Origin: an uncultured Collinsella sp.
GTDB lineage: Bacteria; Actinomycetota; Coriobacteriia; Coriobacteriales; Coriobacteriaceae
Direction of reading: 5' to 3'
NCBI GenBank assembly: GCA_958421035.1
Contig: CATZKS010000020.1
Location: forward strand, 1-21,335
Length of the DNA: 21,335 nt
Under the pieces are notes generated by a model, which saw only the letters and a program-made list of their open reading frames with translations, had not been told where the DNA came from and made no database searches. Both the position numbers and the translations under genes were made by a program. Of the stretch, positions 16,115 through 21,335 are shown in pieces; position 1 is the first letter of the stretch; every line of letters begins with the position of its first letter.

Positions 16115-16139
16115 TTCACCCTTCATAGAGCACATATGT

Positions 16140-16183
16140 GGGAGGCACTTGAGTTTTAGGATTCAAGGGTCTCCCTCTTTTTT
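16140..16183 (+). terminator. Intrinsic terminator between rpmA and obgE
   Basis: GGGAGGCACTTGAG pairs with TTCAAGGGTCTCCC over 14 positions with one A-G mismatch and two G-U pairs; the loop is TTTTAGGA. A T-rich run, TCTTTTTT (16176-16183), follows directly. The obgE ribosome site starts 3 bases later, so no promoter fits between the terminator and obgE. It probably acts as a leaky terminator that lowers obgE expression relative to the ribosomal proteins. Confidence 0.8.
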
Positions 16184-16199
16184 GTAGGAGGCGATTCTG

Positions 16200-17666
16200 T
16201 TGTCACAGTTCACCGATATCAGCCGCATTAACGTGTGCGGCGGCGACGGCGGAGCCGGATGCATGTCGTTTAGGCGCGAGGCATTTGTCCCCAAGGGCGG
16301 CCCCGATGGCGGCGACGGCGGTCGTGGCGGCAATGTCGTCATCCAGGCCGATGCTCAGCTGTCTTCGCTGATCGATTACCGCTTTAAGCATCACTTTCGC
16401 GCCGAGCGCGGCACGCACGGGCAGGGTGCCCGTCGTAACGGCAAGAGCGGCGAGGACCTGATTCTCAAGGTCCCTATGGGTACCGTGGTGCGCGAGCTCG
16501 ATCCCGAGACGCAGACCCCGATGTTCGAGATTGCCGACCTGGTGCACGACGGCGAGCGCGTCGTCGTGGCGCCCGGCGGTGCCGGCGGTCTGGGCAACAC
16601 GCACTTTGTGACGTCGGTGCGTCGCGCTCCGGCCTTTGCCCAGTTGGGCGAACCGGCCGAGGAGCACTGGATCGAGCTCGAGATGAAGCTTATGGCCGAT
16701 GCCGCGCTCGTGGGCTTTCCCTCCGTGGGTAAGTCATCGCTCATCGCGCGCATGAGTGCCGCCCGTCCCAAGATTGCTGACTACCCGTTTACCACGCTCG
16801 TGCCGAACCTCGGCATGGTGCGTGCCGGTGAATATTCTTACGTCGTTGCCGACGTCCCCGGTCTTATCGAAGGCGCGAGCGAGGGTAAGGGCCTGGGTCA
16901 CCAGTTCCTGCGCCACATTGAGCGTACGGCCCTGATCATGCACGTCGTCGACATGACGGGTGGTTTTGAGGATCGCGATCCGGTCGAGGATTACCACATC
17001 ATCAACCGCGAGCTCGAGCAGTATGGCGCCGAGCTTTCGGAGCGTCCGCAGATCGTCGTTGCCAACAAGTGCGATGCGCCGGGCACGGCCGACAAGATTG
17101 CCGACCTCAAGCGCGCAGCGCTCGACGATGGACATATGTTCTTTGCCGTGTCTGCCGTGACGGGCGCCGGCCTCAACACGCTGATGCTTGCCGTGGGCGA
17201 GCAGGTGGCTAAGCTGCGCGCCGAGTTGGCTGTCTCGGATGAGCCGGTCGTTCTGCGCGACGATGAGTGGGAGCGCCGTCGCCTGCAGCGTGAGAAGCGT
17301 TTCCGCATTGTTCAGGAAGAGCCCGGTGCCTTCCGCGTGGTCGGTCGTGCCATCGAGCGCATGGTCATCCAGACCGACTGGGAAAACGAGGAAGCCGTCA
17401 TTTACCTGCAGCATAAGTTTGCGCGTATGGGTGTTGACGACGCGCTCGAGAAGGCCGGTTGCCGTGCGGGCGACGAGGTCCGCATTTGCCAGCGCGCCTT
17501 TGACTTTGAGGGCGCCGAGGACTTCTCGGAGTACGAGGAGCTCGAGGATGCTGGCGAGGACGTTGCCGTTGAAGCCATTGACGTGGCCGATGCTGCGGAT
17601 GAGGGAGTCGAGGTTGTCGATGCGGCGGATGCCGCGGGCGATGCCGAGACCTCGGAGGGCGAGTAA
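16200..17666 (+). CDS. obgE: GTPase Obg/CgtA
   Basis: Essential GTPase of 488 residues that helps late assembly of the 50S subunit and links it to stress responses. The Gly-rich Obg fold fills residues 1-160 (NVCGGDGGAGCMSFRREAFV; GPDGGDGGRGGNV). The G domain has Walker A GFPSVGKSS from Gly172, G2/G3 ADYPFTTLVPNLG and DVPGLIEGASEGKGLGHQFL, and NKCD for guanine recognition. A C-terminal OCT domain follows (FRVVGRAIERMVIQTDWENE). The last 45 or so residues are an acidic Asp/Ala/Glu/Val tail, an extension common but variable in Obg. Start TTG 16200 is set by AGGAGG (16186-16191), 8 bases upstream. It heads obgE-nadD-yqeK-rsfS. Confidence 0.97.
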   Translation: MSQFTDISRINVCGGDGGAGCMSFRREAFVPKGGPDGGDGGRGGNVVIQADAQLSSLIDYRFKHHFRAERGTHGQGARRNGKSGEDLILKVPMGTVVRELDPETQTPMFEIADLVHDGERVVVAPGGAGGLGNTHFVTSVRRAPAFAQLGEPAEEHWIELEMKLMADAALVGFPSVGKSSLIARMSAARPKIADYPFTTLVPNLGMVRAGEYSYVVADVPGLIEGASEGKGLGHQFLRHIERTALIMHVVDMTGGFEDRDPVEDYHIINRELEQYGAELSERPQIVVANKCDAPGTADKIADLKRAALDDGHMFFAVSAVTGAGLNTLMLAVGEQVAKLRAELAVSDEPVVLRDDEWERRRLQREKRFRIVQEEPGAFRVVGRAIERMVIQTDWENEEAVIYLQHKFARMGVDDALEKAGCRAGDEVRICQRAFDFEGAEDFSEYEELEDAGEDVAVEAIDVADAADEGVEVVDAADAAGDAETSEGE

Positions 17667-17669
17667 GCC

Positions 17670-18347
17670 ATGTCGCTGCGCGGTGGAATCGGTCTGCCCG
17701 AGCTTCCTCTAGAGGACGGGCAGGAGTTTAGGCTCGGCATTATGGGTGGCACCTTTGATCCCATCCATTACGGGCACCTGGTGACCGCCGAGCAGGCGCG
17801 CGAGTCGCTCGACTTGGACGCTGTGCTCTTTATGCCGGCGGGCTCTCCTGCCTTTAAGCTTGACAAGCCGGTGACGCCTGCCGAGGACCGTTATGCCATG
17901 ACGGTCCTCGCCACCGCCGCGAACCCGGCCTTTTTGGCGAGCCGGTTCGAGATCGACCGTCCGGGTGTAACCTATACGGCCGATACGCTTCATGCCCTTC
18001 GCGACTTTTACCCGTCGCAGGTAAAGCTCTACTTTATTACGGGCGCCGACGCGATTATCGATATTGTGACTTGGCATGATGCCGAACGAATCGCTGAGCT
18101 TGCTACCTTTATTGCGGCGACGCGACCGGGCTTTGATATCGATACGGCGCGTGCCCGAATCAAAGAGTCGGGGCTGCCGTTCGACGTGCGCTATATTCAG
18201 ATTCCGGCGCTGGCGATCAGCTCGACGAACATTCGCAAGCGTGTTGCCCGCGGTATGAGCGTGCGCTATCTTACGAGCGAGTCCGTGCTCGGCTACATTC
18301 GCAAACGCAGGCTATATGCCGATTTGGGCCAAGAAGATTTTGAGTGA
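17670..18347 (+). CDS. nadD: Nicotinate-nucleotide adenylyltransferase NadD
   Basis: Enzyme of 225 residues that transfers AMP from ATP to nicotinate mononucleotide to give deaminated NAD, the step before NAD synthetase. The nucleotidyltransferase motif GGTFDPIHYGH begins at residue 26 and the C-terminal ISSTNIRKR at residue 183; both are diagnostic. YFITGADAIIDIVTWHDAER in the middle also fits NadD. About 20 extra residues precede the usual start of the fold. ATG 17670 lies 3 bases after the obgE stop, with GGAGGG inside the end of obgE as ribosome site, so the two are coupled. Confidence 0.96.
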   Translation: MSLRGGIGLPELPLEDGQEFRLGIMGGTFDPIHYGHLVTAEQARESLDLDAVLFMPAGSPAFKLDKPVTPAEDRYAMTVLATAANPAFLASRFEIDRPGVTYTADTLHALRDFYPSQVKLYFITGADAIIDIVTWHDAERIAELATFIAATRPGFDIDTARARIKESGLPFDVRYIQIPALAISSTNIRKRVARGMSVRYLTSESVLGYIRKRRLYADLGQEDFE

Positions 18348-18359
18348 TGGGGGTCTACG

Positions 18360-18968
18360 TTGTCGGTAGAGGATCAGTTTGAGGGCGATGAGCGCGCGCT
18401 GCTCAAGCGCATTCAAGAGCTGCTCGATGTTCGCATGAAGGATAAGCGCAAGCGCTATGTGCATTCGCTGGGTGTTGCCGAGACCGCACTTCATCTGGCC
18501 GAGGTCTACGGCGTTGACCGCTTTGATGCCGCTGCCGCCGGCCTGATCCATGACTGGGACAAAGTGCTCTCCGACGACGAGCTGGTCACGCGCGCTCTGC
18601 ATTACGGAATTAAGATTGCCGGCTCTCCTTCCGCCGCGACGCCGCTTTTGCATGGCCCTGTTGCCGCCTATGAACTTCCGCAGCTTTTTCCCGAACTGTC
18701 GCCGGCCGTTTTCCAGGCTGTCGACCGTCACACCGTGGGTGACTGCGACATGACGCCGCTCGATATGGTGGTCTTTGTGGCCGATGCCATCGAACCCAAC
18801 CGCCACGGCGATTATGCCCATGCGCTGCGCAAGATGGTGGGGAAGTCCTCACTCGACGAGTTGTTCTTCTCCTGTTTTGCGCAGGGTCTGGTCTATGTGA
18901 TCCAGTCCGGGCGCTATCTTTATCCCACGGCTATTTCGATTTACAACCATTACGCCCAGCTGCGCTAG
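18360..18968 (+). CDS. yqeK: YqeK-type HD-domain Ap4A hydrolase
   Basis: Metal-dependent phosphohydrolase of 202 residues. The HD motif is His35 (YVHSLGVAETALHLA), His64-Asp65 (GLIHDWDK), His98 (LLHGPVAA), His124 (DRHTVGD) and an Asp in VFVADAIEPNR, matching the YqeK family, whose members cleave Ap4A symmetrically to ADP. It follows nadD, its usual neighbour, after 12 bases. Start TTG 18360 has GGGGG (18349-18353) 6 bases upstream. Enzyme activity is taken from the family, not visible directly. It has no signal peptide and should be cytoplasmic. Confidence 0.93.
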   Translation: MSVEDQFEGDERALLKRIQELLDVRMKDKRKRYVHSLGVAETALHLAEVYGVDRFDAAAAGLIHDWDKVLSDDELVTRALHYGIKIAGSPSAATPLLHGPVAAYELPQLFPELSPAVFQAVDRHTVGDCDMTPLDMVVFVADAIEPNRHGDYAHALRKMVGKSSLDELFFSCFAQGLVYVIQSGRYLYPTAISIYNHYAQLR

Positions 18969-18995
18969 CTCGGGCTGACTAGAAAGAGGTATTCC

Positions 18996-19451
18996 ATGGC
19001 CGACGAGACCATGACCGACGAGCAGATTCTTGAAGGTGTGGAGCACAAGAGCTTCGCCGCCACGTCCGACCGCACTGCCGCCTCGCTGTCCGCGAGCGGT
19101 GTCGCCGCCGAGGATGTCGCCCGCGCCGCCGCGCAGGCCGCCTACGACAAGAAGGGCGAGGACGTTCAGGTGCTCGACCTGACCGAGCTTTCCGATGTGT
19201 GCGACTACTTTGTGCTCGCCACCGGTACCAACAACCGCCAGGTCGATTCGATCGTCGACGAGATCGAGGAGAAGGTCGCCGAGGCTTGCGGCGAGCATCC
19301 GTTCTCCATCGAGGGCCGCGAGCAGAAGACCTGGATGCTCATGGACTACGGTTCGGTTGTCGTCCACGTCTTCACTCCCGAGGCGCGCGACTTCTACCGT
19401 CTCGAAAAGCTCTGGGGTGACGCCCCCCAGCTCCCCCTCAACCTCCTCTAG
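18996..19451 (+). CDS. rsfS: Ribosomal silencing factor RsfS
   Basis: Protein of 151 residues that binds L14 and keeps ribosomal subunits apart when nutrients are short. The core DUF143 domain begins near residue 45: LDLTELSDVCDYFVLATGTN, then KVAEACGEHPFSIEG and the end YRLEKLWGDAPQLPL. The first 40 or so residues are an extra Ala/Glu/Thr-rich extension not found in most members. No in-frame start with a ribosome site is seen closer to the core; ATG 18996 has AGAGG (18985-18989) 6 bases before it. It ends the obgE-nadD-yqeK-rsfS run and is followed by a strong terminator. Confidence 0.96.
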   Translation: MADETMTDEQILEGVEHKSFAATSDRTAASLSASGVAAEDVARAAAQAAYDKKGEDVQVLDLTELSDVCDYFVLATGTNNRQVDSIVDEIEEKVAEACGEHPFSIEGREQKTWMLMDYGSVVVHVFTPEARDFYRLEKLWGDAPQLPLNLL

Positions 19452-19492
19452 TAGCTCATTTGAGACGGGGTTTAGCTACCCTCACGCATATC

Positions 19493-19534
19493 GCCGGGCA
19501 GGTGCGGTTTCCGCACCTGCCCGGCTTTCTTTTT
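19493..19534 (+). terminator. Strong intrinsic terminator after rsfS
   Basis: GCCGGGCAGGTGCGG (19493-19507) and its exact complement (19511-19525) form a perfect 15-pair stem around a TTT loop, followed by TTTCTTTTT. This is a textbook Rho-independent terminator for the + strand. On the - strand no T-run follows the hairpin, so it is not clearly bidirectional, though dinB converges on it. Confidence 0.95.
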
Positions 19535-19546
19535 GCCCAAAGGCGG

Positions 19547-20761
19547 TTAATCGTTGAAGCGGGATTGGCGGCCGAAGGAAAGGGCGGTGTCGCCGAATTT
19601 GTCTCGGACGGCGTCGATGGCGACGGAGAGGTCGCGGCGGTCGCTGGATTGGGCTCCGCGGTCATCGATCTCGCAGAACAGGTCAGTCTGGATGCCGCCT
19701 TGGTGGTCGAAGTCGCTCATGCCGATGCCCGCTAAGCGAACATGCATGCCATCCTGCCAGATGTTGTCGAGCAGTTCGAGTGCAACCGCCACGAAGATGT
19801 TCTCATCGTCGGTCGGATGAGGCAGCCGGCGCTGTGCCGTACGCCCGCTGCCATACGAATACTTAAGCTTGAGCGTTACCGTGGCACCCGTCAGCCCCTG
19901 ACGGCGCAGGCGGCGTCCCACTGACTCTCCCAACAGCGCAATCGCCGCCTCAATATCCCCACGCTCAGTCAAATCTTTCGCAAAGGTGCGTTCATTACTG
20001 ACCGACTTGACCTCACGCTCTTCATCGAGACTCGTGACTTCGGAGATTTCGAGTCCTTGCGCACGCTGGCGCATGCGTTCGCCGTTGACGCCAAAAATAG
20101 AGGCCAAGGTGGATTCCGGTGCACGTGATAGCTCGCCGAGGGTGTAGATGCGCATGCGGCGCAGTCGCTCCTCGGCCGAGCGCCCGATGCCGCTCATGGC
20201 AGATACCGGCAGCGCGGCCAAAAAGCGCTGCTCGGTTCCGGGGCGCACGATGGTCAGCCCAAACGGCTTATCCCGCTCGCTTGCGATTTTTGCGACCGTC
20301 TTGTTGCAGCCCACGCCAATGGAGCACGTCACTCCCAGCTCTGCCACGCGACCGCTTATACGCCGCGCAACCAGCAGCGGGTCTTCGGGCGCAAAGCGAC
20401 CCGGTGTGATATCGATGAAGGCTTCGTCGATGGATACGCGCTCAACGCGCGGGGTCTCGTCGGCGAGAATTGCCATAACGTGCGCGCTCACCTCGCGGTA
20501 GCGATCAAAGTGCCCGTGCGTCCAAATGGCTTGCGGGCACAAGCGCCGCGCCTCGGCTGAGGGCATGGCGGAGTGCACGCCAAAGCGACGTGCCTCATAC
20601 GAACACGTGGACACGACGCCACGCGAATCGGCGTCTCCGCCCACGATGAGCGGCTTTCCGCGCCATTCGGGATGATCGAGCATCTCCACGCTCGCAAAAA
20701 ACGCATCAAGGTCCATCAGACCCACCGCCGGACCCGTCCAGGGAGGCGGCGTGACGCCCAT
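19547..20761 (-). CDS. dinB: DNA polymerase IV (Y-family translesion polymerase)
   Basis: Error-prone polymerase of 404 residues that copies past damaged bases. Y-family motifs are DLDAFFASVE near the N-terminus, SYEARRFGVHSAMPSAEARR, and the catalytic RVSIDEAFIDITPG; the fingers/thumb helix-hairpin region shows GIGRSAEERLRRMRIYTLGE. A sliding-clamp binding motif QTDLF is encoded at 19676-19690, about 45 residues from the end, followed by the usual AIDAVRDKFGDTALSFG. I prefer ATG 20761, with GAGG (complement of 20767-20770) 5 bases upstream; ATG 20800 is in frame but has no ribosome site and would be leaderless relative to the -10 at 20807-20812. It converges with rsfS and diverges from rpsP. 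No LexA-type box is seen. Confidence 0.94.
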   Translation of the reverse strand: MGVTPPPWTGPAVGLMDLDAFFASVEMLDHPEWRGKPLIVGGDADSRGVVSTCSYEARRFGVHSAMPSAEARRLCPQAIWTHGHFDRYREVSAHVMAILADETPRVERVSIDEAFIDITPGRFAPEDPLLVARRISGRVAELGVTCSIGVGCNKTVAKIASERDKPFGLTIVRPGTEQRFLAALPVSAMSGIGRSAEERLRRMRIYTLGELSRAPESTLASIFGVNGERMRQRAQGLEISEVTSLDEEREVKSVSNERTFAKDLTERGDIEAAIALLGESVGRRLRRQGLTGATVTLKLKYSYGSGRTAQRRLPHPTDDENIFVAVALELLDNIWQDGMHVRLAGIGMSDFDHQGGIQTDLFCEIDDRGAQSSDRRDLSVAIDAVRDKFGDTALSFGRQSRFND

Positions 20762-20806
20762 GGCATCCTCATAACCGTATGTATGTTCGCGTCTTTCCAT
20801 GTCATG

Positions 20807-20812
20807 AGTATA
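20807..20812 (-). promoter_or_regulatory. -10 element of dinB
   Basis: On the - strand the sequence reads TATACT, close to the -10 consensus. No good -35 lies at 16-18 bases. Transcription would begin near 20800, which makes the upstream ATG (20800) leaderless and gives the ATG at 20761 a leader of about 39 bases. Confidence 0.4.
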
Positions 20813-20844
20813 CCGCGCAGCTCATGTGGGGTGCGTGTATGTGC

Positions 20845-20872
20845 TTGCAAATCCCGAATTCTTGTCTAAGAT
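20845..20872 (+). promoter_or_regulatory. Promoter for rpsP
   Basis: TTGCAA (20845-20850), a 16-base spacer and TAAGAT (20867-20872). Transcription would start near 20879, giving a leader of about 123 bases. A second possible promoter, TTCACC (20917-20922) with a 17-base spacer to TATTAT (20940-20945), lies inside that leader. The leader also has a small hairpin, GCAGC-CTAAA-GCTGC (20968-20982), 6 bases before the ribosome site. Confidence 0.55.
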
Positions 20873-21001
20873 ATGGATTTGCCCTCGACTACACCGAAGA
20901 AGTTGGTCTCACGGACTTCACCTGCCCGCGTCGATGGCGTATTATGTTCAACTGTTTGTTTGTAGTTGCAGCCTAAAGCTGCTTGGTTGGAGGAGTTTCC
21001 T

Positions 21002-21335
21002 TTGGCAGTCAAGATTCGCCTTGCTCGTCACGGCGCTAAGAAGCGTCCGTACTACCGTGTCGTCGTCGCCGATTCCCGCGCCCCGCGTGACGGTCGTATC
21101 ATCGAGGAGGTTGGCCGCTACAACCCGATGACCGCCCCCAAGACCATCAACCTTGACCTCGAGAAGATCGCCGACTGGCAGTCCAAGGGCGCTCAGCTCA
21201 CCGACGCCGTCGCCGCTCTGGTCAAGGCCGCCAACGAGGGCGAGAAGACCGAGACCGTCGTCAAGAAGTCCAAGAAGCAGCTCGCCAAAGAGGCCGAGGC
21301 CGCGAAGGCTGCCGAGGCTGAGGCTGCCACCGAGG
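21002..21335 (+). CDS. rpsP: 30S ribosomal protein S16 (3' end outside window)
   Basis: Small-subunit ribosomal protein. Reading from TTG 21002 gives MAVKIRLARHGAKKRPYYRV, then VVADSRAPRDGRIIEEVGRY and NPMTAPKTINLDLEKIADWQ, all standard S16. GGAGGAG (20989-20995) lies 6 bases before the TTG, settling the start. The frame is open to the last base, and the visible 111 codons already exceed the usual S16 length because of a Lys/Glu/Ala-rich tail (KEAEAAKAAEAEAATE), so the stop is probably close beyond the edge. In other bacteria rpsP is followed by a KH-domain gene, rimM and trmD; they would lie beyond the window. Confidence 0.97.
   Translation, partial: MAVKIRLARHGAKKRPYYRVVVADSRAPRDGRIIEEVGRYNPMTAPKTINLDLEKIADWQSKGAQLTDAVAALVKAANEGEKTETVVKKSKKQLAKEAEAAKAAEAEAATE

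Noticed and set aside
15332..16135. Open frame on the - strand across rplU and rpmA
   Set aside because: It lies opposite two unmistakable ribosomal protein genes and their promoter; its Leu-rich composition comes from reading the Lys/Glu codons backwards.
16115..16139. Promoter for obgE ahead of the terminator (CATATG-like -10)
   Set aside because: No -35 at a suitable distance, and any such transcript would still have to pass the terminator.
1..21335. CRISPR array, tRNA or rRNA genes, insertion sequences, phage genes
   Set aside because: No spaced direct repeats, no cloverleaf-forming stretch with anticodon arm, no transposase or integrase motifs; all gaps are short and explained by promoters and terminators.

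Overview
The window is a chromosomal housekeeping region of a high-GC bacterium. The gene content, the actinobacterial form of ribosomal protein L27 (no cleavable N-terminal extension), the frequent TTG start codons and the GC-rich coding style fit a gut actinobacterium of the class Coriobacteriia. A Collinsella-like organism is my best guess, made from family knowledge and not from a database search. All genes are on the + strand except dinB. The density is that of a core genome: no gap is longer than about 200 bases. I see no tRNA, rRNA, insertion sequence, prophage or CRISPR array.

Layout. (1) Positions 1-2448 hold the 3' part of a CtpE-like P-type cation ATPase, cut by the window edge. 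(2) 2552-5660 holds a zinc-ribbon membrane protein, a cytoplasmic cyclophilin and a TPR membrane protein. The zinc-ribbon and TPR proteins share one plan: cytoplasmic module, linker, basic patch, one membrane helix, outer domain. (3) 5776-12684 is a rod-shape (elongasome) operon: mreB, mreC, mreD, a class B PBP2 (mrdA), rodA, then an unnamed membrane protein resembling DUF697. MreB filaments guide MreC/MreD, which position and activate the RodA glycosyltransferase and PBP2 transpeptidase for side-wall peptidoglycan synthesis. (4) 12695-15381 holds a radical SAM protein and its usual partner (TIGR03960/TIGR03936 types), overlapping by ATGA. (5) 15449-16114 is rplU-rpmA with its own strong promoter, ended by an intrinsic terminator that sits just before obgE. 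(6) 16200-19451 is obgE-nadD-yqeK-rsfS, covering ribosome assembly, NAD synthesis, Ap4A hydrolysis and ribosome silencing, closed by a perfect terminator hairpin. (7) dinB (DNA polymerase IV) lies on the - strand at 19547-20761, convergent with rsfS. (8) rpsP begins at 21002 and runs off the end, divergent from dinB.

Most genes are textbook members of their families. The points that deserve a second look are: the membrane protein pair around the cyclophilin; the DUF697-like protein without a GTPase partner at the end of the rod operon; the two N-terminal membrane helices of PBP2; a Gln in place of the usual Glu in the M4 motif of the ATPase; the terminator between rpmA and obgE; and the heavy use of TTG starts, including on mreB.
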